DNA of 64,000 nt from Hydrogenophaga sp. NFH-34 (GTDB lineage: Bacteria; Pseudomonadota; Gammaproteobacteria; Burkholderiales; Burkholderiaceae_C), in contig NZ_JACBGE010000015.1 in NCBI RefSeq assembly GCF_021401345.1, positions 1 to 64,000 of the forward strand, given 5' to 3'. The notes under the pieces are model-generated. The model ran no database searches and had not been told where the DNA came from. It saw nothing but the letters and a program-made list of their open reading frames with translations. The stretch's first letter is position 1. Every line of letters begins with the position of its first letter. The translations under genes and the position numbers were made by a program. Positions 1 to 7,230 of this stretch are shown here, piece by piece.

Positions 1-1
1 C

Positions 2-73
2 ACCATCGACCCCGGCGACGGCACCCATTGGCGCGTCGGCTTCGCCCTGCTGCGCCACGTCGTGGACGTCTGA
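2..73 (+). CDS. C-terminal end of an unidentified protein (partial)
   Basis: An open frame enters from the left edge and stops at TGA 71-73. Only 23 residues are visible, ending HVVDV, which is too little to assign a family. The base composition is very GC-rich, like the core genes from 12575 onward and unlike the minus-strand cluster that follows, so it probably marks the left flank of that lower-GC region. Confidence 0.5.
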   Translation, partial: TIDPGDGTHWRVGFALLRHVVDV

Positions 74-168
74 ATACCTCCCGTCCTCCTCGTCAAGAGG
101 GTGCTGAGGCGACGCTTACGATGAAACTGCATCTGGGTCGCAACTTCTGAGACCCCGGTACGGATCGC

Positions 169-204
169 AAAAAATCCCCGGCAGCTTCGGCTGGCCGGGG
201 TTTT
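169..204 (-). terminator. Rho-independent terminator of the 216-7987 cluster
   Basis: A GC-rich hairpin (arms 176-185 and 190-200, TTCG-type loop, one bulged base) lies 12 bases past the stop of the last minus-strand gene. Read on the minus strand the stem is followed by a run of six T, and read on the plus strand by four T, so it could act in both directions. Confidence 0.85.
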
Positions 205-215
205 CATTTGTGTGC

Positions 216-737
216 TCAGACTTCGCTCTTGTCGACCAAGCCCAGGATGCCGGATGCTTGTTCAACGTGTTCCCTCAGAGCAAAGAACTCATCGAGAGTG
301 GCCACGGGGTCAGTAGTGCAGCGCACACCGTCCGCATACAAGATGGTGAGGGTCCAGTGGCCATCCTCACGCCCGAGTTCACCTTGACCTTCGATCCTGG
401 CGATGCGCTGGCCAGGCCGCAGCCATGCGCGATCGGACTCCTTGAGCACGCCGGGGAGGGGAAAGCTGTCGAGCGATTCCAGGGACGGGAATGCCTGACC
501 TTCTGTCTTGCGTCGGGCCGGTGCCGAGATGAAGTGCTCGTACATCTCGGCGATCATTGGCAGCTTGTCACCGGCTGCCGCGGCGATGGCTGTCTTGTGC
601 TCTTCGGTGGCCGCCTCGTGGATCGCGGCCTGGACACCAAGGGGGAGAGCTTCGAAGACGATGCTGTGCTGCACACCGGCAGAGCCGATATCAGGCAGGG
701 CCAGCAGTTCGCGGGTGGGGGAGTTGATGATGTTCAT
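216..737 (-). CDS. Conserved hypothetical protein, last gene of the cluster
   Basis: A 173-residue soluble protein of unknown function. ATG at 737 was chosen over upstream in-frame starts because an AGGAA ribosome-binding site lies just before it and the longer frame runs back across the neighbouring gene. No signal peptide, membrane segment or recognisable catalytic motif is visible. The centre is alanine- and glutamate-rich (probably helical) and the C-terminal half has a strand-rich look (GHWTLTILYADG). It is the last gene before the terminator at 169-204 and is separated from the previous gene by about 90 bases. Confidence 0.6.
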   Translation of the reverse strand: MNIINSPTRELLALPDIGSAGVQHSIVFEALPLGVQAAIHEAATEEHKTAIAAAAGDKLPMIAEMYEHFISAPARRKTEGQAFPSLESLDSFPLPGVLKESDRAWLRPGQRIARIEGQGELGREDGHWTLTILYADGVRCTTDPVATLDEFFALREHVEQASGILGLVDKSEV

Positions 738-829
738 GGCGGTTCCTGCAATGTTGTTGCGAGCTTCAACCTCGAAGCCAAAATAGAACCGCTCTCGATG
801 TCCCCATTCTAGAGGACAAGGCGAACCCG

Positions 830-1168
830 TCAACTCTCGGGCATGCGCTTCTCGATCGATTCCTTCCAGGCTTCGCCGGAAAGAAGATCCTGAAGGATTT
901 CCTCCCGCTGGGCGTGGGTGAAAGGGTATGTTGGAAGACAGCAGCTCACCGCGTCCTCGTAGGATTCGCATGAATCCAGGCAGATGGGACACTGCGCTGG
1001 TGCAGTTGCCTGCGATACGCAGCACTCGATAGCATCGTCCTCGCTATCGTGGTCATCGCCACACTCGGGGCACCGGTAGACCACGACTACATCATGCGGC
1101 TTGATGGTTTCCATCTTGCCGGCGTTGTCCCGAAGCATCTTCGAGAGGAAGTCGAAGTTCTTGCTCAT
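830..1168 (-). CDS. Small protein with duplicated CPxC...CC metal-binding repeat
   Basis: A 112-residue protein with two near-identical 18-residue motifs, residues 33-50 and 60-77, each reading CPxC, then a D/S/E/D-rich stretch, then a CC pair, with a 27-residue period. Eight or more cysteines in paired positions suggest two zinc-ribbon-like or treble-clef-like sites; metal binding is inferred, not shown. The C-terminal 35 residues look helical and charged. The start ATG 1168 overlaps the stop of the acyl carrier protein gene by four bases (ATGA), so translation is probably coupled. I do not recognise a named family. Confidence 0.7.
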   Translation of the reverse strand: MSKNFDFLSKMLRDNAGKMETIKPHDVVVVYRCPECGDDHDSEDDAIECCVSQATAPAQCPICLDSCESYEDAVSCCLPTYPFTHAQREEILQDLLSGEAWKESIEKRMPES

Positions 1169-1410
1169 CCGAGGACTGACCTTTTGCGCTCGATCATCTG
1201 AACGATGTCGCCCACGCTTTTGCATGCCTGTGCATCCTCGTCCGTGATCTCGATCTGGTACACCTCTTCCAGTTCCATGATGATCTCCACGAGATCGAGG
1301 GAGTCGGCGGGCAGGTCGGCAATCCTGTCTTGGAGCTTGACGTGCGAGTACGGAAGGCCAAGGTACTCGGCAAATGCGGTGATGACTCGGTTAGCTGTTT
1401 CTTGGGTCAT
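1165..1410 (-). CDS. Acyl carrier protein
   Basis: An 81-residue protein with the acyl carrier fold signature: an acidic four-helix pattern and the phosphopantetheine attachment serine in the motif ADSLDLVEII (around residue 36), followed by acidic helix II. Length and motif match bacterial ACPs that carry fatty or polyketide acyl groups on a 4'-phosphopantetheine arm. It has a clear AAGGA ribosome-binding site. No ketosynthase, acyltransferase or phosphopantetheinyl transferase lies nearby, so this is an orphan ACP within the cluster. It is unlikely to be the housekeeping acpP, which normally sits with fabD/fabG/fabF. It overlaps the genes on both sides. Confidence 0.88.
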   Translation of the reverse strand: MTQETANRVITAFAEYLGLPYSHVKLQDRIADLPADSLDLVEIIMELEEVYQIEITDEDAQACKSVGDIVQMIERKRSVLG

Positions 1411-1726
1411 GTTCGTCCTTCAGTTCGGCCAGCAACTCGGATATCAGCTTCTCGGCCAGAATTGCTCTGCGCTTCATCTCTTCTGTGCCAAGCTCCATTT
1501 CGCCACGGGAGATGATTCGTTGCGCCGTGAAAGCGGTATCCGGACGGCCTCCAATGGACTGCATACTTCCCGCGGGGATCTGCTCGGGCGCATCCAGGCA
1601 TCCGCCTCCGATGAAGAAGAGCTGAGCACTGTAGTTGCCTCCTGTGTTCGCGGCATCGAAATGCTCATCGGAAAGCGTATTCCAGGCCCGGGAACTTCGC
1701 GTGGCGTAGATACCGTTCGGACTCAT
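1391..1726 (-). CDS. Hypothetical protein
   Basis: A 111-residue protein of unknown function. Its 3' end overlaps the start of the acyl carrier protein gene by 20 bases, and ATG 1726 lies just downstream of the previous gene's stop, both signs of one operon. The C-terminal half (from about residue 70) is a charged, probably helical segment rich in E, K and L; the N-terminal half is glycine-rich with no clear motif. A shorter start at an internal methionine (MQSIGG) is possible. Confidence 0.5.
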   Translation of the reverse strand: MSPNGIYATRSSRAWNTLSDEHFDAANTGGNYSAQLFFIGGGCLDAPEQIPAGSMQSIGGRPDTAFTAQRIISRGEMELGTEEMKRRAILAEKLISELLAELKDEHDPRNS

Positions 1727-1735
1727 ACTGCCCGC

Positions 1736-2041
1736 TCAGTTCGAGGCACCCGCCAGCAGCCGTCGCGCTTGCGCACGGATCGCCGCACCGATGTCGATGT
1801 CATCGCCGACTGCCTTGTACATGCATCCGTCCCAGGACTTGGCGATCGCTTCCAGCAGATCCGTGGGTGAGACTGTTGCGGGCCACAAGTAGACGGCAAC
1901 ACACCCCTCGTCCGGCTCCTTGTAGACACCCATGCCCATCCCCGCCACGTAGGTCTTTGAGTGCATCTCGCGAAGTGCATCTTCGCGGATGAACCCTACG
2001 GGTCTGCTGCCGGCCTGGGCTTCTTCGAAAACGGTGGTCAT
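1736..2041 (-). CDS. Hypothetical protein
   Basis: A 101-residue soluble protein. The ATG at 2041 is preferred to a GTG at 2083, although no strong ribosome-binding site precedes either. It contains GMGMGVYKEPDEGC and a C-terminal helical stretch (AAIRAQARRLLAG). No known domain is recognised. It ends ten bases before the next gene starts, in line with co-transcription in the cluster. Confidence 0.5.
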   Translation of the reverse strand: MTTVFEEAQAGSRPVGFIREDALREMHSKTYVAGMGMGVYKEPDEGCVAVYLWPATVSPTDLLEAIAKSWDGCMYKAVGDDIDIGAAIRAQARRLLAGASN

Positions 2042-2120
2042 GTCGGTGTTTTTAATCTGAAAAGGGTTGCCCCCAGTTTGCACCCGACTACCTGTCCTTC
2101 AACTGTCGCAAGACCCGGCC

Positions 2121-2474
2121 CTACAGCCGCATGTCGATGAGCTTTCGAAACTCTTCCAGGTCACCTGTATCGCGCATTTCTCCTAGGGCATTCCGGATGG
2201 CTGAACCGGGAAGGGCGCGCATGAGCTTTTCCAGGCGCATGGTGTCTGTCTGGGGATCGCCAACAAGCGATCTTTCACAGAGGCATGCATCCAATCGGAC
2301 AGACCATGCCGGACCGAACACGGGCTGCATGTTCAGTCCTCTTCGGATCCAATCACGGATGTTGGCAACAGCCTCTGCTGGCTGCGTCCGGTGCATGTCC
2401 ATTGCGCCCACGATGGAGCCGCATTGGCACTGAGCTACATAGCCTGTAGGGTGTCTCGCCGATCTCACGCTCAT
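2121..2474 (-). CDS. Hypothetical protein with CxC motif, phage/plasmid type
   Basis: A 117-residue protein. Its N-terminal third, GYVAQCQCGSIVGAMD then an RTQPAEA helix and later CLCERS, resembles a family of small hypothetical proteins I know from phages and plasmids (two cysteine pairs, QCQCG and CLC, possibly a metal site). The function of that family is unknown. ATG 2474 lies one base after the stop of the NADAR gene, so the two are almost certainly translated from one message. Confidence 0.55.
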   Translation of the reverse strand: MSVRSARHPTGYVAQCQCGSIVGAMDMHRTQPAEAVANIRDWIRRGLNMQPVFGPAWSVRLDACLCERSLVGDPQTDTMRLEKLMRALPGSAIRNALGEMRDTGDLEEFRKLIDMRL

Positions 2475-2475
2475 C

Positions 2476-3834
2476 TCAGTCGATGAAGATCACCTGGTTC
2501 TTCAGGAAGTCGAACTTGGAAAGGGGGAACGCCGGCTTCTCGATGCGGCGCCAGGCTGTCGCAGAACACATCGGCTCATACCCTTTCGGGCCATCAAGTG
2601 CCTCGGATTCGCGGCCGATGCGATTTCCGTCACGTGCGTACAGCACCAGGTCCAGGCTGCCCTCCAATGAAATGCCATCGGGTTCGTAGACCTCCTTGAC
2701 CCTGGCAATTCGAGATCCGTCACACACCCAGTCGCCCGCCTTGTGCTTCATGCTCGAAGTCTTCTTGGAGGCACCATTGGTTGGCAATTGAACGGGCGAT
2801 ACATCGTTCGTGAACGTCAACCCCATTGCAACGGCCACCACCTCCATGGTGGATTCAGCCGTCACGCCGGCACTGTGCAGTTCTGCGCGGATCTCCATCC
2901 ACAGACGTCCCAGCATGTTCAGGCCAAGGCCGTCTTCGCCCCAGCCCCAGAAGCCATCGCGCCAGGAGTCCTCGACAAGGGTGCGACCACCTGTGGACAG
3001 CAGCTTGCGCCGCACATACGTGTGCTGGAGAACCTTCTGTCGAAGGATTTCGCGCATGATGCCGACCTTCAGCTCATCCCAGTTTGAGCGCTTGACGTGC
3101 CCATGCCCCTCGGCGATCTTGAATGCGTCATGGGCGCTGGGCGCGGCCAGGATTGACTCCTGTACATGCGGAAGATGGGGGAACTTCTCCCAGTGGTAGG
3201 CCGCCTCGCTGGTGTCGAATCGACGCCCCTTCCACATCAGCGTAAAGGCGCTGAAGTTGGACAGGACGTAATAGTCCTGCTCGTAGAAGTAGACCGAATG
3301 GTCGTTGTCGGGTTTGATGAACCCTGCTGCACGGCTTTGCACTTCCGTACCGGAGAAGGGCGCGACGTCAGCGGCGATGTCCCCACGGATGACTTCCATC
3401 ATGCGGTTGCTGTAGGCCTGTACTGCGTTGGCCAGACCGTAGGCATCGGGTTGACGCCGGCCATCAACCATCCCCCGGGTGCGCAGTGCCGCATTTTTGA
3501 TAGCCCGGCTACCAATGAACAGCTCGTTGAGTTTGCGCTCTGCATCTCGCAGGGCGCTGGCCGCATCCCGTGCCAGTCGCTCGATCCGAGATAGCGATCT
3601 TTCCTGTACCACGTGATAGCCGTTGGCTGCGATCCATGTGGGGTTCTGCTCGGACATCCATTTCTCACAGGCCGCGGCCGGATTGCTGTGTGAGTGGTGG
3701 TCGAACGACATGCAGTAGCCCGACTCGTCGGCGTTCATGACGTACCAGGTGGCTGTGCCCTGGCAGGCATGTTCAATGTCGCGAATCAGGATGCCAAGGG
3801 CGCTTGCGGTGGTCGGGGTGGACTCGTTGCTCAT
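2476..3834 (-). CDS. Three-part protein with central NADAR domain
   Basis: 452 residues. Residues about 182-320 form a NADAR (YbiA-like) domain: LSNF (191-194), a YHWEK segment (213-217), DGFWGWG (293-299) and GLNMLGRLWMEIR. Known members cleave N-glycosidic bonds in riboflavin precursors or remove ADP-ribose from guanine in DNA. Usual NADAR proteins are about 150-190 residues, so this one carries two extra parts: an N-terminal region (1-180, with a charged helical segment at 80-115) and a C-terminal region of about 90 residues (from 365, starting KAGDWV) with a strand-rich, SH3-like look. It sits in a tight minus-strand operon next to nucleotide-related genes. No DarT-type toxin is seen nearby. 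The substrate is unknown. Confidence 0.82.
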   Translation of the reverse strand: MSNESTPTTASALGILIRDIEHACQGTATWYVMNADESGYCMSFDHHSHSNPAAACEKWMSEQNPTWIAANGYHVVQERSLSRIERLARDAASALRDAERKLNELFIGSRAIKNAALRTRGMVDGRRQPDAYGLANAVQAYSNRMMEVIRGDIAADVAPFSGTEVQSRAAGFIKPDNDHSVYFYEQDYYVLSNFSAFTLMWKGRRFDTSEAAYHWEKFPHLPHVQESILAAPSAHDAFKIAEGHGHVKRSNWDELKVGIMREILRQKVLQHTYVRRKLLSTGGRTLVEDSWRDGFWGWGEDGLGLNMLGRLWMEIRAELHSAGVTAESTMEVVAVAMGLTFTNDVSPVQLPTNGASKKTSSMKHKAGDWVCDGSRIARVKEVYEPDGISLEGSLDLVLYARDGNRIGRESEALDGPKGYEPMCSATAWRRIEKPAFPLSKFDFLKNQVIFID

Positions 3835-3867
3835 GAGGATGCGATGTTGTCGTTGTCGGTAGGCTTG

Positions 3868-4440
3868 CTAGCTCTTGAGTGCTTCGGATAGGCGCTTGAA
3901 GAAGGGCAGCACTGCAGGCAGGGCGTTGCCTGGTTCAACCTGAAGCAGCGTGCCAGGGAACTGCAGGCAGTTGGCCTTGTGCGGGCGGTCATCCAGCAGG
4001 AAGTCGATTTCGCTGCCCAACAGGCCTTTGTCGTGCGTGATGATGATGCGCTGCGACAGTTCGGGAATGTGCTCGAACACCCAGGCGGCCTTGTCCGAAT
4101 AGGCGTGAGCAATGCCCGTAGGTGGTTTCGTTGCCATCCAGACTTCAAAGCCCAAGGCGATGAGTTCGCGGATCGCTTCAAGAGCGCCATCGATGGGCTC
4201 CATGACACGGTAGGCGCCCGGCATCTTCTTGACCTCGTCTGGGCCAAGACCATTTTTCGCCATGTATCCGTCGAAGTCCACGGTCACACCGTCCATGTCG
4301 ATGAAGACCCGTACGCTGTCCTGACGGTTTCGATTGAAGTATTGCTTTGCTGTTTGAAAGTACCCGAGATCTTCCAGGACATGAACAATGTTGCCCTGAT
4401 CAGTCAAGTCCAATGCAAGCTCATGTCGATTCGATTCCAT
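3868..4440 (-). CDS. HAD-family 5'(3')-deoxyribonucleotidase-like phosphatase
   Basis: 190 residues. HAD motif I is FIDMDGV (catalytic Asp48 and acid/base Asp50), motif II is around WMATKPP, and the later motifs are ITHDKGLLG and LLDDRPHK. This pattern is that of the NT5C-like 5' nucleotidases, often found in phages, which dephosphorylate nucleoside monophosphates. ATG 4440 is preferred to an upstream TTG. About 40 residues precede motif I, more than in most relatives. In the cluster it lies just upstream of the NADAR gene, suggesting a shared nucleotide theme. Substrate specificity cannot be read from the sequence. Confidence 0.8.
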   Translation of the reverse strand: MESNRHELALDLTDQGNIVHVLEDLGYFQTAKQYFNRNRQDSVRVFIDMDGVTVDFDGYMAKNGLGPDEVKKMPGAYRVMEPIDGALEAIRELIALGFEVWMATKPPTGIAHAYSDKAAWVFEHIPELSQRIIITHDKGLLGSEIDFLLDDRPHKANCLQFPGTLLQVEPGNALPAVLPFFKRLSEALKS

Positions 4441-4464
4441 CTCGGGCAATTTCAAAGTGTGGAT

Positions 4465-4650
4465 TCAGGAGAAGAGGAAGAACTTGATGGCGAAGAAATG
4501 AGCCATCACCACAGCGAGCACCAGCGCAATTTCGATGCGAGCGCGACGCTTGCCCCAGCTCACGCCCTGCCGCATTGCCTTCTCAATGGGGTCGGTTTGA
4601 GGGCTGCGCCCACCGCAATGTGGATACATCGGATGAACGATTCTGTTCAT
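4465..4650 (-). CDS. Small single-pass membrane protein
   Basis: A 61-residue protein starting at ATG 4650. The N-terminal 35 residues are polar with a Cys/His-containing start (MYPHCGG) and many basic residues. The last 22 residues form one hydrophobic helix ending in FFLFS, consistent with a tail-anchored inner-membrane protein with a cytoplasmic basic domain. It lies 11 bases after the stop of the gene upstream. No family is recognised. Confidence 0.5.
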   Translation of the reverse strand: MNRIVHPMYPHCGGRSPQTDPIEKAMRQGVSWGKRRARIEIALVLAVVMAHFFAIKFFLFS

Positions 4651-4661
4651 GCCGAACTTCG

Positions 4662-5450
4662 TCAGAACGGAATGTCTGAATCTGTAATGGCCGGACGATA
4701 TAGCTCGAACACATCCAGATCCATCAGTCGTGCTGCCTGTGCTTTCTCGGCGTCTTCGGTGAACACCAGGCCACTTTCTCCGGGCCATGCCCAGGCCCTG
4801 GGCTTTTGCTCCAGTACGGGGGAAGAGGGCACAGCAGCAGGAAGCCCGCAGCCCATGAAGCTCAGAAGATGCCTGGCGGCACCAACGATGGTGTTCTCAT
4901 CCATCTCGGATAGGTCACGAAGGCCGCACACCCAGTCTCGGCCAATGCTGACCAACTTTTCATTGTTCGCCAGTACCTCAACCTGCCAATGCTCGTGCAT
5001 CGGGGGGAAATCATCGTCATCGAGTTGGCGCATACGCCCGGCCTTGATATGGGCCGAGGTCTGAGCGATATCCTCGATGGCGACCTCACCAGGTTGAAGA
5101 GCTTTGCTGCACCATTTCGAGTTGGTTGCCAGCGCAAAGGCGAATACGGCCTTGCGAACGTCGTCCTCGTCCAAGTGTGACTCCAGCCAACTTCGCGTTT
5201 CCTCGTCACTCCGTAGCGCCGCCTCGAACGATTGCGTCAACGCTGCCTGATGATCGGCGCCCGCGGGCACCCGATTCACGAGAGCCTGATCCCGGATGAG
5301 GGCATTGACGTGCCACCTGAATTCCGCATCCGAATTCACTTCGAGCCAGCAGTCCATTTCGCCCTCCACGCCGTTGAAAAGGGCGTCGGCAAACGCATTG
5401 AGCGATTGCGTGGTGACGTTAATGATTTTGGTGGCATCCTTCGTGTTCAT
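4662..5450 (-). CDS. Hypothetical protein ending in an SSB-like acidic tip
   Basis: A 262-residue soluble, acidic protein of unknown function. No enzymatic motif is recognised. The last six residues are DSDIPF, almost identical to the DDDIPF tip with which bacterial single-stranded DNA-binding protein recruits RecO, exonuclease I, RecQ, PriA and others. The body does not resemble the OB-fold of SSB. A DLDEDD/DDDD-rich middle (around 95 and 143) adds acidity. The gene starts a new sub-block after a 216-base gap (5451-5666) in which I see only a weak inverted repeat (CCACCA/TGGTGG). Confidence 0.65.
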   Translation of the reverse strand: MNTKDATKIINVTTQSLNAFADALFNGVEGEMDCWLEVNSDAEFRWHVNALIRDQALVNRVPAGADHQAALTQSFEAALRSDEETRSWLESHLDEDDVRKAVFAFALATNSKWCSKALQPGEVAIEDIAQTSAHIKAGRMRQLDDDDFPPMHEHWQVEVLANNEKLVSIGRDWVCGLRDLSEMDENTIVGAARHLLSFMGCGLPAAVPSSPVLEQKPRAWAWPGESGLVFTEDAEKAQAARLMDLDVFELYRPAITDSDIPF

Positions 5451-5666
5451 GAGGTCAGGATAGTCCCCACCGAGGGCCAGTCAAATCAAAAACGCAGGGC
5501 AAAGCCGACAGCTATCTCTCAACCTGGTGTCGCATGCATGATGCCAGGGTGAGACCACCACTCTGGGGGCCATGGTGGACGGGCGTTGCAAGACGCCCAA
5601 AGGGAGAAGGACCGGGAGCTTGGCGAGGGAGCCCAGAGCCTGAAGTACGTTGGAATCGAGCTGTGG

Positions 5667-5942
5667 TCAGGCGCCAGCCAGAGGTGTCATTTGCCACTGG
5701 TGGTGGGCGGAGAAGAGGAACATCGCTGCGGCCAGAAGCGCGATGAACATGATACGCTCGTTCTTGCGAAGACGGGACAAGACAACAGCAGCAACGACCA
5801 CCATCAAACCCGCGGCCCAGGGATACAGAGCTGCGACCGAATCCTCAAATGGAGTGGTCATCAAGGCCAGGAAGAAAGCCGCGATGACAGCTCCCCACTG
5901 GGCCTTCGACGTATCAGCGTATACATAGCCTCGCCGTCGCAT
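5667..5942 (-). CDS. Small three-helix membrane protein coupled to the SLOG gene
   Basis: A 91-residue protein with three predicted membrane segments: AVIAAFFLALMTT, a middle one around AAGLMVVVAAVVL, and IMFIALLAAAMFLF. These are separated by short polar loops, with RRR at the N-terminus. Its ATG shares one base with the stop of the SLOG protein gene (TGATG), so translation is coupled. A GTG one codon earlier is also possible. The family is unknown. The pairing of a SLOG protein with a small membrane protein recalls nucleotide-sensor/membrane-effector pairs, but that role is only a guess. Confidence 0.62.
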   Translation of the reverse strand: MRRRGYVYADTSKAQWGAVIAAFFLALMTTPFEDSVAALYPWAAGLMVVVAAVVLSRLRKNERIMFIALLAAAMFLFSAHHQWQMTPLAGA

Positions 5943-6556
5943 CACGAAGTAGATGACTGCAACCTGGCTGACCGTGCCGTGTTCAAGAAGGCCGCAAGGC
6001 GCTTGACGGTATCTGCTTGCTGCAGATTGAACACGGGAACCTTGAACATTTCCGCTGCCGCAATCGCGGTGAATGTGGTGCCTGTCTCATGTGTTTTGTC
6101 CTTGCTGCTCTCACATCCATCGGGCGTCCAGCAGACAAGGAACTCTGCGTGCTTCTCCAGATTCGGCCCCGCCACCATCGCGACGAGCCTGCCCGCACCT
6201 TTGCTTGGGCCGAGCATGCCCGAATGGACTTGGGCAGCAATCTCGATGTGACACAACTCGGGGAGAAATGCATGTCCCTGATGCCCTGCAAAACCGGCCC
6301 AGGGGAGCCAGATCTCCACGGCGCCCCCTGCGCGGGTGCATCCAGCCAGAAATGTTTCTTTGTAGGCATGTGTGGCTCCGGATCGAAGCGTGTAGCCTGC
6401 GCGTGCCAGTCTGTAGCCCAGGTGGGCCATGAAACGCACGACGTCAGGCGGGGTCCCCGTGGAGACGATGCCGGCATAGATGGCGCCATGGGCAGTGATT
6501 GGGGCTTTTCCCAGAATCTGCGCCTGCAGCATTTCTTGATTGTCCAGTAGTGGCAC
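5942..6556 (-). CDS. SLOG (DprA/YspA-like) Rossmann-fold protein
   Basis: 204 residues. The motifs STGTPPDVVRFM, LARAGYTLRSGA, VEIWLPWAGF and the late CWTPDG...GTTFTAI...VPVFNL match the SLOG-superfamily proteins encoded by many large phages, often annotated as DprA-like. SLOG domains bind nucleotides or nucleotide-derived ligands; the function of the phage type is not established. The GTG at 6556 was chosen because GGATGAAG precedes it; an ATG at 6532 would remove eight residues. It is followed without a gap by a three-helix membrane protein. Confidence 0.75.
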   Translation of the reverse strand: MPLLDNQEMLQAQILGKAPITAHGAIYAGIVSTGTPPDVVRFMAHLGYRLARAGYTLRSGATHAYKETFLAGCTRAGGAVEIWLPWAGFAGHQGHAFLPELCHIEIAAQVHSGMLGPSKGAGRLVAMVAGPNLEKHAEFLVCWTPDGCESSKDKTHETGTTFTAIAAAEMFKVPVFNLQQADTVKRLAAFLNTARSARLQSSTS

Positions 6557-6595
6557 GACGCTTCATCCACAGGCGCCAGTTCAGATGCCAAAGAT

Positions 6596-6823
6596 CTAGA
6601 TGCTAGCCTTGTTCTTGGCCAAGTGAATCGAGAGTAGTTTTTCACCTGCTTCCTTGCGGGATGCGTAGGGGCCGGAGTATCCGCGTGGTGGCTCAGCACT
6701 CCAGACGCCATTTCCTCCCGTGACCACACCGATATAGCCCACGTCCCCAAGATGAACTCGGTAGACGCCAGACTGAAGGCGCTCATAGGACAGGTTTTCT
6801 GCGGCAGCAAGTTCAATGGACAT
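6596..6823 (-). CDS. Small hypothetical protein
   Basis: A 75-residue soluble protein. The middle has a strand-rich pattern (GVYRVHLGDVGYIGVV), followed by PYASRKEAGEKLL, a turn and helix that would close a small alpha/beta fold. ATG 6823 is preferred to a TTG at 6847. No family name can be given with confidence. It lies 39 bases before the SLOG gene in the same orientation. Confidence 0.5.
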   Translation of the reverse strand: MSIELAAAENLSYERLQSGVYRVHLGDVGYIGVVTGGNGVWSAEPPRGYSGPYASRKEAGEKLLSIHLAKNKASI

Positions 6824-6886
6824 GATGTTCAAGTCAGCACCGCCCAAATTCGGGCGATCAATACTGGTTGATTGCGGGGAGTGTGT

Positions 6887-7228
6887 TCAACTTGAGATGG
6901 CCGTTCTTTTGGTTTTCTCGCGGAACGCATCTCGCCAGGCCAGTACGTCTTTCGGACTTCCGAGTTCGCCAGTGACCTTCCTGCGCAGGTTCATGTAGGA
7001 CGCCTGGAGCAGGGTGATTTCGATCGCGCCGGCTTCAACCGCCTTGGCCCGCATGGACAGGCAGATGTCGTAGTGGGAGCCACTGGACTTGTCTGGTCCC
7101 TGCCACCAGCGCCTTGCCACGCCAATACGATCGGCCATGGCGTGCAGCTCTTCGTCGGTGTCTGCCAGCATGTGGCACATCACCATCCGCCCATATGGTG
7201 CCCGCATGTCATCCACGTAGCAGGCCAT
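6887..7228 (-). CDS. DUF4031 domain protein
   Basis: 113 residues. The segment YVDDMRAPYGRMVMCHM, then a GVARRWWQG stretch, HYDICLS and a final GELGSPKDVLAWRDAF are the hallmarks of the DUF4031 family, found in phages, plasmids and some bacterial chromosomes and of unknown function. GGAG sits six bases before ATG 7228, which settles the start. The stop of the preceding gene is only two bases upstream, so the two are co-translated. Confidence 0.82.
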   Translation of the reverse strand: MACYVDDMRAPYGRMVMCHMLADTDEELHAMADRIGVARRWWQGPDKSSGSHYDICLSMRAKAVEAGAIEITLLQASYMNLRRKVTGELGSPKDVLAWRDAFREKTKRTAISS

Positions 7229-7230
7229 CT

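Noticed and set aside
216-3834. A DarT-type ADP-ribosyltransferase partner for the NADAR protein
   Set aside because: None of the neighbouring proteins shows a DarT or other ADP-ribosyltransferase signature, so a toxin-antitoxin pair cannot be supported.
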